This document shows, in pieces, positions 9,169 through 19,460 of a stretch of DNA of 29,459 nt. The stretch's first letter is position 1; each line of letters opens with the position of its first letter. This DNA comes from Globomyces pollinis-pini. Taxonomy: Eukaryota; Chytridiomycota; Chytridiomycetes; Rhizophydiales; Globomycetaceae. The notes beneath the pieces are model-generated. The model saw only the letters and a list, made by a program, of their open reading frames with translations. It did not search any database and was not told the DNA's origin. The translations under genes were made by a program, and so were the position numbers. The stretch covers positions 10,558 to 40,016 of the forward strand of contig MU621248.1 of the NCBI GenBank assembly GCA_025399215.1, in the 5' to 3' direction.

Positions 9169-12100
9169 ATGAATCAAACGATAATTCTATCCATAAACGG
9201 AATAACATGTCAAAGTTGTATTACCAGTATCAATACAGTACTAACCCAATTCCCTGAAATATTATCATCACATATAGATTTAAAAACTCATTTGGGAACA
9301 TTTATAACAATTCAATCTATAACTCCTCAAATTATCATCAATGCTATCTCAGATGCAGGATTTGATTCACAATTACTTTCTATTACCCAAACCACTAACC
9401 AACATAATGTGGTCATACGTATTGTTGGTATGACCTGTCAAAGTTGTGTAAAGAGTATAAAGAATGCTTTCAAGGATGTGGATGGAATCTTGAATGTCGA
9501 TATTGACTTGGAAGGAGAGAAAGGAACATTTGAAATTGATGGGAGTGTAAATGAATTGGACCTTGTATGTAGAATTGAGGATTGTGGATTTGATGCCAGT
9601 GTGATTTCAAATACATCGAATGATAAGCAAGTTGATAGTCGTAGTGTAACAATCTCAATTAATGGTATGACTTGTCAAAGCTGTGTCAAGAGTATACAGA
9701 ATGCTTTCAAGGATGTGGATGGAGTCTTGAATGTCGATATTGATTTGGAAGGAGAGAAAGGAACATTTGAAATTGATGGAAGTGTAAATGAATCGGATCT
9801 TGTACGTAGAATTGAGGATTGTGGATTTGATACCAGTGTGATTTCAAATACATCGAATGATAAGCAAGTTGATAGTCGTAGTGTAACAATCTCAATTAAT
9901 GGTATGACTTGTCAAAGCTGTGTCAAGAGTATACAGAATGCTTTCAAGAATGTGGATGGAATCTTGAATGTCGATATTGATTTGGAAGGAGAGAAAGGAA
10001 CATTTGAAATTGATGGGAGTGTAAATGAATCGGACCTTGTAAGTAGAATTGAGGATTGTGGATTTGATGCCAGTGTGATTTCAAATACATCGAATGATAA
10101 GCAGGTTGATAGTCGTAGTGTAACAATCTCAATTATTGGTATGACTTGTCAAAGTTGTGTAAAGAGTATACAGAATGCTTTCAAGGATGTGGATGGAGTC
10201 TCGAATGTCGATATTGATTTGGAAGGAGAGAAAGGAACATTTGAAATTGATGGGAGTGTAAATGAATTGGACCTTGTACGTAGAATTGAAGATTGTGGAT
10301 TCGATGCTCAACTATGTGTCCCTGAGGCTGATTTATTACTGTCTGCTATAGATAATCCAAATCCTTTTACGAAAATACCAAAATCTGTGAAATTTAACAA
10401 AGATCTGGAATCAAAAGCTGTTTTTGATCCTACCAAATTCCCATTAATTGATTTGAATAATTCAAGACAGACGTCACCACTCCCACAGCCTTTTGCTGAT
10501 ATACCAATGGTACCGTTGAAAAAATCGGCATTGAAGTCATCTTTGAAACAACCCGACGTGAATGTTGAAGGGGACATTGTAATATCGAAATTTGAAATCC
10601 ATGGAATGACTTGTGCTAGTTGTGTTGCCACTATTGAAAAGCATTTATCGACGATCAAAGGCATTACGAATTCCTCAGTATCATTGGGTCTTGAGAGAGC
10701 TGACATCAGTTATTCTTCAAAACTGTTATCCGATAAAGATATAGCTAAAATCATCAGTGATATTGGATTTCAATCCAAAGTTATCAAAGAGAACAGTACT
10801 GGTGTAGTAGATTTATCAATTCTGGGAATGACATGTGCTAGTTGCTCGAGTACCATACATCGTCATTTCAAAAACAAACCTGGAATCCATTCTGTCAATA
10901 TCAACCTTTTAGGTCAAACCGGACGATTTGAAATTGACAAAGATTTAATTGGGGTTCGAGATTTGGTGGAACAAATTGAATCATTGGGATTTAATGCTTT
11001 TATACCCAGCAATACCAACAATTCTCAGCTAGAATCATTAGCCAGAACAAGAGAAATTAAGAAATGGAGACGTGCATTTTACAAATCGTTACGATTGGCA
11101 ATACCAGTTTCCATCATTTCCATGGTAATTTTAACGAAAACTCATTGTAGGTGTTACCACCAATCATACCCAAAGTGGTGAATTACACACTTATTTTCCC
11201 AGGATTAACTTTGGGAGATTTTGTCATGATGATCTTAACCATTCCAATCCAATTTGGTATTGGTAACCATTTCTTTAAACAATCCTTGAAAGCTTTGAAA
11301 CATAATTCTTATACAATGGATGTGTTGATTACATTGGGGACTTCATTAGCATTTGGATTTTCAATCATTTCCATGATTCATTCTGTATTTAGAGGTGGTC
11401 AACCACCTGCTCAAGTATTTTTTGAAACCTCGTCTACTTTATTGACGTTTGTGACGTTTGGAAGGTACATTGAGAATCGAGCCAAAGCGAAGACGTCTAG
11501 TGCATTGGCCGAATTGATACAATTAGCACCTACAAAAGCAAATTTATTGGAATTGGATGTTAAGACGAATGTATTGGTAGGAAGAGAGATTCCATCCGAG
11601 TACATCAAAGTGGGTGATTTGTTGAAAATCATGCCGGGTGAACGTATACCATGTAACATATTCATTCTTTGACAATTAGGTGATGGGATTATTGAATTTG
11701 GTAGCTCGAATATTGATGAATCTTTGGTAACTGGTGAACCTTTACCGCTACAAAAATCTTGTAATGATAAAGTTATTTCTGGAACTGTAAATGGATCTGG
11801 TGCTTTGCATGTTCGAGCGGAACGAGTTGGATCCGATACTACCTTATCACAGATCGTGAAACTTGTAACTGGTGCTCAAGCTTCAAAAGCTCCAATTCAA
11901 GCAACGGCCGATAAAGTTGCTGGTGTTTTTGTACCTACAGTTATAACCTTGGGTTTATTAACTTTTTTTGTTTGGATGGTTATTTTATGTACCACTGGTT
12001 GGATTCCGAAATCTTTTCCATCTGATAGTAATTATGTATTTGTATGTCTCAGTATGTGTATATCTGTTATTGTTGTTGCTTGTCCATGTGCGCTTGGGTT

Positions 12101-13406
12101 GGCAACACCAACGGCTGTGATGGTAGGAACTGGAGTGGGAGCCAAATTAGGAATTCTAATCAAAGGTGGTGAACCACTTGAAACTGCACATCGAATTACT
12201 AAAGTTGTATTTGATAAAACTGGGACATTAACGATGGGTAAAATGTCTGTTGAAATATTTGATTTATTTGCCACTTGTACATATTCAAAACCTCGATTGA
12301 TGAAATTGGTTGGATTGGTTGAAACACTCAGTGAACATCCAATCGGGCAAAGTATTGTTAAATATTGTGATGGACCTTATGAAGATGCCATTATCACCTC
12401 AAATACTGTTCCTGGCGCTGGAATATTTACTACCATTAAAGATCATTTGTCTGATTCGATTATCACCTGCTGTATTGGAAATCTGAAGTTTATGAATGAT
12501 AATCAATGCATTTCATCCATTGATATTTCTGCGATACAAAAACATCAAGAAAGTATTGGTCGAACTGTTGTTTTCATTGCTATTGATTCGAAAATCATTG
12601 GAATGATTGCATTATCAGATACAATTAAACCTGAAGCTAGAGCAGTGATTCGATGTTTGAAAAATATGAAAATCAAAACTGCAATGGTGACTGGTGATCA
12701 GTTAACTACAGCAGAAGTGATTGCACAACAATGTGGGATAACAGAAGTTCATGCTGGGATCACACCTGCGGGTAAGCAATCGATTATACAGAGTATGCAG
12801 TTGACTGATGTGGTTGCGATGGTTGGAGATGGAGTGAATGATGCTGCTTCTTTGGCACAATCTGATATGGGAATAGCGGTTTTTGGTGGGACGGATGTGG
12901 CAGTTGCTGCAGCGTCGATTGTACTAATGCGACCTGATCTCAAGGATGTGATAACTGCTATTGATTTATCAAGAGTGATCTTCAAAAGAATTTGGTTAAA
13001 TTTTTTCTTTGCTTCAGCTTATAATCTAATCATGGTTCCTTTAGCAATGGGTATTGGAGCACCATGGGGTAAAACATTATTGAGTTTATTTTTTTTAGGT
13101 ATTACTTTACCAGCAATGGTTAGTGGAATGGCCATGTCTATGTCATCGGTAACTGTGGTGGTATCATCTTTATTACTTCAATGGTATCAAAGACCTACTA
13201 TCTACGAAAATGGAGCTATGGATGCTAATGAGGACCGTACTGACCCATTAATGAACGAATTGGATCGATTCTTGAATGAAATGGATGATGATTTATCTGA
13301 TCCAGTGATTGATGATGAAGAGTTTGATATGCTGGCTTTTCAAGGACAAACTAACGTGGGTTCGATTGGTAACAGTTATCGACGTCTTTCCACTAGTCTG
13401 GTTTAA
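9169..13406 (+). CDS. CCC2: Cu+-transporting P1B-type ATPase (CCC2/ATP7 type) with seven HMA domains
   Basis: Copper pump expected in the late secretory pathway, loading copper proteins and exporting excess. Exons 9169-11124, 11151-11652, 11680-13406; introns 26 and 27 nt; 1394 aa. Seven HMA metal-binding domains carry TCxxSC-type motifs with paired cysteines at about 14/17, 90/93, 169/172, 248/251, 327/330, 482/485 and 556/559. The catalytic core is complete: TGE 837-839, CPC 954-956 in the transport helix, DKTGT with the phosphorylated Asp at 998, SEHPIG with His 1039, GDGVND 1202-1207, then YN and MSxxS in the last two helices, which is the Cu+ (P1B-1) signature. HMA2-5 are near-identical 79-residue copies joined by the same linker. 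HMA6-7 (GMTCASC) are older and adjoin the membrane part. A linker of about 80 residues separates the two groups. Confidence 0.96.
9421..10311 (+). repeat. Tandem 237-bp repeat (four copies of an HMA domain) inside the Cu+-ATPase
   Basis: The GMTCQSC codons begin at 9427, 9664, 9901 and 10138, exactly 237 bp (79 codons) apart. Copies differ at only a few bases each (for example KDVDGI/KDVDGV/KNVDGI, LDLVCR/SDLVRR/SDLVSR), including at silent sites, so the amplification is recent or the copies are being homogenised. Confidence 0.97.
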
Positions 13407-13662
13407 GATCGATCTTTTTATGTACAATAAATGAATTTTTTACACCAAAAATAATGATCCTTTCAGTTTACGTGTGGATCAACACAGATCTTTTTTATCT
13501 TTTTCCACAGGGGTTTCGTTTGGGCAAGAAGAAATTGGGCTTGCCAGGCTAGACGTTTCGTTTCACCATGTTTTACACCAACTTTTGAAATTACACATGG
13601 GCGTATGGGCTGAGATTTATGTACCACCTAAATCCAGACTCGACTTTCTAAATTAAATTATT
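13407..13662. other. Intergenic, Cu+-ATPase 3' UTR and ankyrin-gene promoter
   Basis: 256 bp. A 60-codon frame at 13474-13656 begins with a non-ATG codon and lacks recognisable features, so it is not called a gene. Confidence 0.4.
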
Positions 13663-14952
13663 ATGGATACAAACACCCATTTACATTCGTTACCAAATTC
13701 AATTATTCAACAGATAAGTTCTCACCTAACCATTGATGAATACAATTTATTTCAACTATCTAGTTCTAATATCAATTTGCCTCAACCAGCAATATTAACA
13801 TGGGAAAAGTATCATCAATCATTCAGGAAATTTAATCGGAAAAGTATTACTTTGATGATACCTGATTATCATTTCATCAATCAAACTAGAACCGAATTAT
13901 TATTATCACAACAAAATTTCCCAATATTAAATCAACTCTTAATTCGTAATCAATTGACAACTATCATTAAATTACAACTTTTACCAATGATTTGTTCACA
14001 CGGATTACATGAAATGTTGGAATTGTTATTGAAAGATAAAGAAATCAATCCTGCTAATGATAACAATCTGGCAATTATTTTGGCAGCTGCAAATGGTCAT
14101 ACTTATTGTGTTAAATTGTTATTGGATGATGATAGAGTTGATCCAAGTGCAAATGGAAATGATGCTTTTCTATTGGCTATTCAATATAATCATACAGATT
14201 GTATGAGATTATTATTATCGGATATTAGAGTGGATCCAAGTGTTCGAAATAATTCGGCAGTTAGAATGGCAGCTAAAAATGGTCATCTATCATTTATGCA
14301 ATTATTGTTATCTGATGATAGAGTGAACCCAAATTATCAAGTGGATGAAACTCAATGGGTTGATCCTGCAAATGGACACCCTATTTCTTTGGCAGCTTCC
14401 ATGGGACATTTGGAATGTTTACAGTTACTCTTGATGGATAATCGATCAGATCCAAGTGAACATAAGAATCTTGCGATTCGTCTTGCTGCTGAACATGGTC
14501 ATATTGATTGTGTTCGACTCTTGATGTCGGATGATCGTGTTGACCCTACAGATAGAAATAATTGGGCAATTCGAAGTGCTGCAGAAAATGGTCATTTTGA
14601 ATGTGCCAAATTACTTTTAGAAGATGAAAGAGTTAACAATGATAGAAGACTCAATTTGGCTATTCGATATATTGCCAAGTATGGACAGCTGGAAGGAGCG
14701 CGACTGTTACTCTCTGATACACAAACCAGTTCTGATGATTTGAATTACGCGATTCGGTTTGCAGCTTTTGGTGGACATCTAGCATGCCTGATTCTATTGC
14801 TTGCTGATAAACGAATTGCATTAATTGATGCTGAAATGATCGGAAGAGCCAAGGAAGGTGGGCATTCAGAATGTGTTGATTTATTGCTTTCCACTCAAAG
14901 AGACTTGAAATCAAAGAGAACGATCAAACGGCAACAATGTATAATCTCTTGA
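13663..14952 (+). CDS. F-box-like plus ankyrin-repeat protein, single exon
   Basis: 429 aa from the ATG at 13663. Residues about 5-45 (LHSLPNSIIQQISSHL, then the aromatic/Leu pattern of TIDEYNLFQLSSSNI) resemble an F-box, the Skp1-binding helix set of SCF ubiquitin ligases. Residues about 110-415 are about nine ankyrin repeats with a very regular core, D(D/I)RVDPSxxNNxAIRxAAxNGHxxCxxLLLSD. Ankyrin proteins of this style with the RVDP(S/T) linker occur as large families in early-diverging fungi, so this is probably one of several in the genome. It is inferred to be a substrate receptor that selects targets through the ankyrin solenoid; the partner is unknown. No intron is needed, in contrast with the housekeeping neighbours. 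Confidence 0.85.
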   Translation: MDTNTHLHSLPNSIIQQISSHLTIDEYNLFQLSSSNINLPQPAILTWEKYHQSFRKFNRKSITLMIPDYHFINQTRTELLLSQQNFPILNQLLIRNQLTTIIKLQLLPMICSHGLHEMLELLLKDKEINPANDNNLAIILAAANGHTYCVKLLLDDDRVDPSANGNDAFLLAIQYNHTDCMRLLLSDIRVDPSVRNNSAVRMAAKNGHLSFMQLLLSDDRVNPNYQVDETQWVDPANGHPISLAASMGHLECLQLLLMDNRSDPSEHKNLAIRLAAEHGHIDCVRLLMSDDRVDPTDRNNWAIRSAAENGHFECAKLLLEDERVNNDRRLNLAIRYIAKYGQLEGARLLLSDTQTSSDDLNYAIRFAAFGGHLACLILLLADKRIALIDAEMIGRAKEGGHSECVDLLLSTQRDLKSKRTIKRQQCIIS

Positions 14953-15138
14953 TCTATTTATTTCATTATTTTATTTAAATATACTTTTATTCTATTTAAA
15001 AATATCTTGTTCTAATCTGAAATGGAGTGTTCCCTTTTAACTAAATCCAAAATACAAATCAACTGGCATTGAGTTAGATACTCAATTGTGTCAAATAAAT
15101 GGATCAAAATAGAGTTTGTTATCGCTTTTGTTAAAGTG
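14953..15138. other. Convergent intergenic region
   Basis: 186 bp between the ankyrin gene (+) and VDAC (-) stops. AT-rich; it should hold both 3' UTRs. Nothing else seen. Confidence 0.4.
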
Positions 15139-16197
15139 CTACATTTCAAATTCAAATTTCATGCCTAGTTTTTGAATGGGGTGATGAAAGTTATCAATTG
15201 AGAGTCCTGTACAAATATTTACTAAAACTGACGGATATAGGTGATGTGTATATGAAATTAAAACTTCGAGATGATTGTTAATCTTGCATTTTAAAGAAGA
15301 CCGTTTATCCAACGATAGATTAGCCCCCAGTTCAACATTCGGAGACTTGGATGATTTTGAATTGTATACAAATTTGAAAGCACAGTCCAAGGTTGAGTTC
15401 ACCTTTCTGGAACACAATAGTGAATAACGTGTTAGTTTATCAGTGCTATAATGGTCAAATAGACCTGCTTACGTTAGAATGGAGATATTATTTTGAATTC
15501 CGGAATAACCTAATCCAAAATTGTACTTTACGAATTTAGAGTCGTACAATCTGTAGTTCAAATCACCTCCAATATATACAGCATTGATTCTAAAAAAGAT
15601 CAATTATAAGAATTTATCGAACCCCATCACTGAGTCTAATTGAAGAATTGAGTTTTGGGATCGTTTAATAGTAATGACACTTGAAGTAAACTTGTTTTTT
15701 AAGCTAGCTCCAATACTGATACTGTCATCATTTTTTGACAACCATTTTTGTTTACAAGTCATTTTAAATCCAGGAATATATGAATCCAGTTGGTACTCTA
15801 TACTTGTATTTAGATTTCGAGGTCCATCGTTCTCAAAAAGGGAACCACTTCCAGTGATTTTTAATGCTTTTGTCTGTTGCCGTTTAATATCGATATCAAT
15901 ATGGAATGGCTTGTTATTTGTCCATTGTTGCGTTAACTTTAGTCCTGTATATCAAGATGAGAAATATTGTTAATGTACCTGAAGGTTTATCGTTCACAAT
16001 TTCTCTAACTGATGATACAAAGTTACTTGCTTTTAGTTCATGATTGTAAACTCTTTTCTAGTAACGTTAGAATGGGAAATTACTGGATTCTTGTTTGAAT
16101 CTTCTTGAACTGATACCTTGACAGATCCAAAGTGATAGGATTTATCCAACAAATTTGTAGTTGCTTTTCCTATTCCAGCATATGAATTTGGAATCAT
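15139..16197 (-). CDS. POR1: Mitochondrial outer-membrane porin (VDAC), 5 exons
   Basis: Beta-barrel channel for ADP/ATP and metabolites across the mitochondrial outer membrane. Exons 16052-16197, 15979-16025, 15623-15944, 15473-15589, 15139-15445; total 939 nt, 312 aa, slightly longer than the usual ~283. Introns are 26, 34, 33 and 27 nt. The N-terminus (MIPNSYAGIGKATTNLLDK) is the VDAC amphipathic helix pattern (P-x-Y-x-x-x-x-K/R-x-x-x-x-L). The body alternates polar and hydrophobic residues as beta strands do. The C-terminus ends with IQKLGMKFEFEM, the family's KLG-x-x-(L/F)-x-(F) last strand. It is divergent, and the call rests on the two termini, length and strand pattern. The first splice acceptor (AAG at 16026-16028) was chosen to preserve frame and is the least certain junction. 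Confidence 0.85.
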
Positions 16198-16344
16198 CAA
16201 CTATTGATTGGTATTTTAATAATTGTGGATTATTTAGGAAAGAATGAAGGAATCAAGACAACAATTACACTGACAGCAATAATTTATTCCGAATATTTAT
16301 GTTAAGTTTTATGATTAGGTTTTGTTGTATTTATAATCACTAGT

Positions 16345-16984
16345 TCAGAGACCCAAATACATCAACAGACCAACCAAATTAATGGTTGGAACGTTCATTC
16401 TAACAGCAGATGACGTTTGGATAGGACCACAAGCACTTTGGTAATGGTACAATGTCTTGGACGATTCTGAAGTACTGGTCGGATTGGGTGAGTAAGGTTT
16501 CGTACAGTCAATACAGGTGAATGTCTTGTTTTGTGCAGTAAAGAAATCAATAACCTGATGATTGATTATGGCCATATCAGTTGCTGCACAGTATTGCTTG
16601 CCCACCTTTAGACAGTACCCAGTGTCTTTCAATATCGGCGTTTGGCTAAGAAGAGATGCAGTAATATTGATACCACCAATTTCAAAAACATCATCTTTAC
16701 AAGCATCATTTCCAAACATAGTGGTGTAGTTGACTTTTGCTTGCCAACACCTATCAGAACAGTATCGCTCCAATTGATCGATGTTTGATGTTATATAATC
16801 GGCATCAGCTAAGTAACGAGTAAATGCGAATGTAGTATAGGAGTTTTTATCGATGCCACAATTAATATCCCGCTCCATCAGAACTGGATCCAACACTTTC
16901 TTACAACCTACGGTAGGGAGATTATTGCTAACACCAATTACTGTCGCAAATAGACTCTCATTTCACGCGACTTTGACACACCAT
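16345..16984 (-). pseudogene. Secreted ten-cysteine family member A, damaged or unusual 5' end
   Basis: The frame runs from the stop at 16345 up to about 16963 and encodes the same family as the two genes downstream: NNLPTVGCKKVLDP, YCSDRCWQAKVNYTTMFGNDACKDDVF, CIDC, ACGP, and a hydrophobic tail MNVPTINLVGLLMYLGL. The homologous signal-peptide region (ESLFATVIGVS) is present but has no in-frame ATG; a TGA lies just upstream. Two explanations are possible. It may be a pseudogene that lost its start. Alternatively, a 25-nt intron (16957-16981, GT...GAG) could join an ATG at 16984-16982 to SLFATV, which keeps frame but uses an atypical acceptor and gives a very short signal peptide. A TATATATATA run lies right beside that ATG (about 16986-17000), which is closer than a TATA box should be. 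Confidence 0.6.
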
Positions 16985-17408
16985 ATTAATATATATATAT
17001 GTAGAGCATAAAGGATGTTTCAGCAATTCAGCAAGTGCACTAGAGTCGTCTAATGCATTATTCAAATAACATTATATAGTTCAAAGTTGTAGTAAGAGAT
17101 ATTACAACAATATAAATGGGGATTAGTAGTAAAGGATTTAGTGCTGCTTCTATTTCAACAATTTACGATCCCGAATACCATTTGTCGAACATATCTGTTG
17201 CACCACACACGACACAACGTACCTTTTTCCGTCTTTAAAGGTGGATCAAATTCGGATAGTCAACTTCAATTTGATTCGTATTTAATAATTGGGAATAAAT
17301 GAATTAGAGAAACAATTGAACTAGCATCAATGATTTAAATCGAACACTTTACTTTAAATCTTATTTATTAGATTTTACTGTAGCATAACGATCTATGTAA
17401 ATGACAAT
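16985..17408. other. Intergenic between Cys-rich genes A and B
   Basis: 424 bp. TA-rich run at 16986-17000. The 3' side (about 17351-17397) is near-identical to the 3' flank of gene C. A plus-strand 40-codon ATG frame at 17116-17238 (starting MGISSKGFSAAS) exists, but nothing supports it as a gene. Confidence 0.4.
17351..17397. repeat. Duplicated 3' flank of Cys-rich genes (copy 1)
   Basis: The sequence around TTATTTATTAGATTTTACTG through ATAACGATCTATG just downstream of gene B is repeated almost exactly at 18738-18783 downstream of gene C. The gene duplication therefore included the 3' UTR. Confidence 0.85.
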
Positions 17409-18080
17409 TCAAAGTCCCAAATACATCAAAAAAACTGCCAAATTAGCGGTCCAAAAATCCATTCCAAGAGCAGATGATTTTTTGTTGATAGGACCGCATA
17501 CTTGTTCGTAATTGTTAAATGCTTTGGTACTGTTTGCTGCAATTTCTGCGCTAAAAGGGTCAATCACACGAAATTCATTTGGATTAGAGAAGTAATCTTT
17601 CTTACAATCGGTACAAAGATAGGTCTTGTTTTGCGTAGTATAGCGATCAATGGTAGGTGGATCATTCCATTCGGTTACAGCACAATATTGATTGTTTACC
17701 CTTCGACAAAACCCACTGTTCTGCAATACCGGCATTTTCGCAAACAGCGGTGCAGTAACATTGATACCATCACCAATATCAAAAACATCGTTTTTGCATG
17801 CATCATTTCCAAACATTGTGGTGTAATTGGTTCTTGCCTGTAAACATCTATCAGTGCAATATTTGTTCAACACAATTGTAAACAAGAACGCATCGTCCCC
17901 ATTCTCGACAGGTGCATTAAAATTGAATGCAATATAGGGAAGTAAGAAGCTACTTCTGATACTGCAAATTGAGTCTCGTTCCTTGCGAAGTGGATCCAAT
18001 ACTTTCTGGCATCCTACGGAAGGGATGGTATTGTTAGCACCAAATACCGCAACAAATAGCAATGGAAGAATGAAATTCAT
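17409..18080 (-). CDS. Secreted ten-cysteine protein B with C-terminal anchor-like tail
   Basis: 223 aa when started at the ATG at 18080, which begins a clear signal peptide (MNFILPLLFVAVFGANN); the frame is open another 87 codons upstream, but that part has no secretory or family features. The mature region has ten cysteines (VGC, SIC, YCTDRC, DAC, GFC, QYC, LCTDC, VCGP), consistent with five disulfides, and several N-glycosylation sites (NYT, NVT, NKT, NST). It ends in the hydrophobic tail WTANLAVFLMYLGL preceded by small residues (SSALG), as in GPI signals. It is inferred to be a cell-surface or secreted protein; the family is not recognised and its function is unknown. Tandem with A and C on the same strand. 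Confidence 0.8.
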   Translation of the reverse strand: MNFILPLLFVAVFGANNTIPSVGCQKVLDPLRKERDSICSIRSSFLLPYIAFNFNAPVENGDDAFLFTIVLNKYCTDRCLQARTNYTTMFGNDACKNDVFDIGDGINVTAPLFAKMPVLQNSGFCRRVNNQYCAVTEWNDPPTIDRYTTQNKTYLCTDCKKDYFSNPNEFRVIDPFSAEIAANSTKAFNNYEQVCGPINKKSSALGMDFWTANLAVFLMYLGL

Positions 18081-18794
18081 TGGATTTTTTAATAAACTAG
18101 AAACACTGTTCCAAGACACAAAAGTGGCCATGAACGCAATGTGATTTTTTCTCTCGTCACACAACTGGAAAGGGAATAGCTGTGGCATATCTATTGTCAT
18201 CAAGATTGATAATTCATAAATAGGTGATTCCACTCTATTTTTCAGTCCATTAGACACGAATATCGATTTTCCTTCTTGGTGCAATAGGTCCAATTCTCGT
18301 CCATTCTCAATCATTAGTAAGTTTGTGTGTAAACTAACCAAATCAATAGTTAACCTAATACAGACACACCTCCAAGAAAGGTGACTGGAACTGATGACGT
18401 GATGTTGAAGCGCATAAACATGAGCTTTATCTTGACTTTTAATAAGTAGTTCATTAATAGAGTGTATTTTGTTACTTCCTTTTTCTTTTTCAAATTCGCA
18501 CCAAACTAGATAGTGTGACTTTCAACACTATGGTATCTCTTTAGTAGACCTGATTGCATTGGCATCTACTACTGTAACAGTTCCTTGAGACGAGTTGCCA
18601 AACAAATCTGTAGTATCTATTCCACCAGTACCGCTTCCCATCTCTGTTGGTACTGGGATTAGACTCATATTCGAATGATTGCGAATGAATGAATCAGAGC
18701 AAACTTTCGCTGACATAATCCGTAATTTACGATCGAATTTTAAATCTTATTTATTAGATTTTACTGTAGCATAACGATCTATGCACTTGATAAG
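18081..18794. other. Intergenic between Cys-rich genes B and C
   Basis: 714 bp. It contains the gene B promoter side, an open minus-strand frame 18528-18716 (62 codons, MSAKVCSDSFIRNHSN start, Ser/Thr/Gly-rich, no homology recognised, doubtful) and the duplicated 3' flank of gene C (18738-18783). A short stretch (TAACTATTGATTTGGT on the minus strand, near 18335-18351) recurs upstream of gene C near 19676-19692, which suggests that the 5' flanks were duplicated too. Confidence 0.45.
18738..18783. repeat. Duplicated 3' flank of Cys-rich genes (copy 2)
   Basis: Near-identical to 17351-17397, ending in GATCTATG just before the stop of gene C. Confidence 0.85.
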
Positions 18795-19460
18795 TTAAAG
18801 TCCCAAATACATCAAAAAACCTGCTAAATTAACGGCCCAAATATCCATTCCAAGAGCAGATGACTTTTTAACAGGACCACATACTTTTTCATAATTGTTC
18901 AATGCTTTGGTACTGTTTGCTGCGATTTCTGGACTGATATAGTCAACTATACGGAGCTCATTTGGATTGGAGAAGTAATCTTTCATACAATCAGTACACA
19001 GATATGTCTTGTTTTGAGTAGTGTAGAAGTCAATATCAAATGGATCATTCATTTCAGTAACGGCACAATATTGATTGTTGACCTTTCGACAGGTCCCACT
19101 GTTTTTCAACATCGGTCTTTGGGCAAGTAGAGGAGCAGCAACATCGATACCACCAAAATCAAAAACATCATTTTTGCATGCATCATTTCCAAACATTTTG
19201 TAATAATTGGTTCTTGCCTGCAAACACATATCTGTACAGTAGTTGTTCAATTGAACGGAGAATATAAATGCATCGTCTCCATCTTCAGCAGTTGAAATAA
19301 ATGAGAATCTAGTATAAGGACTTTTGGAGCTACTTTTGATAAAACAAATTGAATCTCGTTCCTTGCGAAGTGGATCCAATACTTGCTGGCATCCTACGGT
19401 AGGGATGGTATTGTTAGCACCAAATACCACAACAAATAGCAATGGAAGGATGGTGTTCAT
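18795..19460 (-). CDS. Secreted ten-cysteine protein C with C-terminal anchor-like tail
   Basis: 221 aa from the ATG at 19460, with the signal peptide MNTILPLLFVVVFGANN followed by TIPTVGCQQVLDPLRKERDS, as in gene B. The ten cysteines are kept (YCTDMC, DAC, GTC, QYC, LCTDC, VCGP). The tail is GMDIWAVNLAGFLMYLGL. It shares most residues with gene B and even the 3' flank, so the pair is a recent duplication, while A is more distant. It is inferred to be a surface protein, function unknown. Confidence 0.8.
   Translation of the reverse strand: MNTILPLLFVVVFGANNTIPTVGCQQVLDPLRKERDSICFIKSSSKSPYTRFSFISTAEDGDDAFIFSVQLNNYCTDMCLQARTNYYKMFGNDACKNDVFDFGGIDVAAPLLAQRPMLKNSGTCRKVNNQYCAVTEMNDPFDIDFYTTQNKTYLCTDCMKDYFSNPNELRIVDYISPEIAANSTKALNNYEKVCGPVKKSSALGMDIWAVNLAGFLMYLGL

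Noticed and set aside
9470..10311. Repeated minus-strand ORFs (MRLLHYDYQLAYHS...) opposite the Cu+-ATPase
   Set aside because: They are shadows of the tandem HMA coding repeats, with no independent features.
13474..13656. 60-codon ORF before the ankyrin gene
   Set aside because: Non-ATG start, no family features; probably 5' UTR/promoter.
18081..18341. 87-codon N-terminal extension of Cys-rich gene B
   Set aside because: The internal ATG starts a signal peptide shared with gene C; the extension lacks family similarity and would block secretion.
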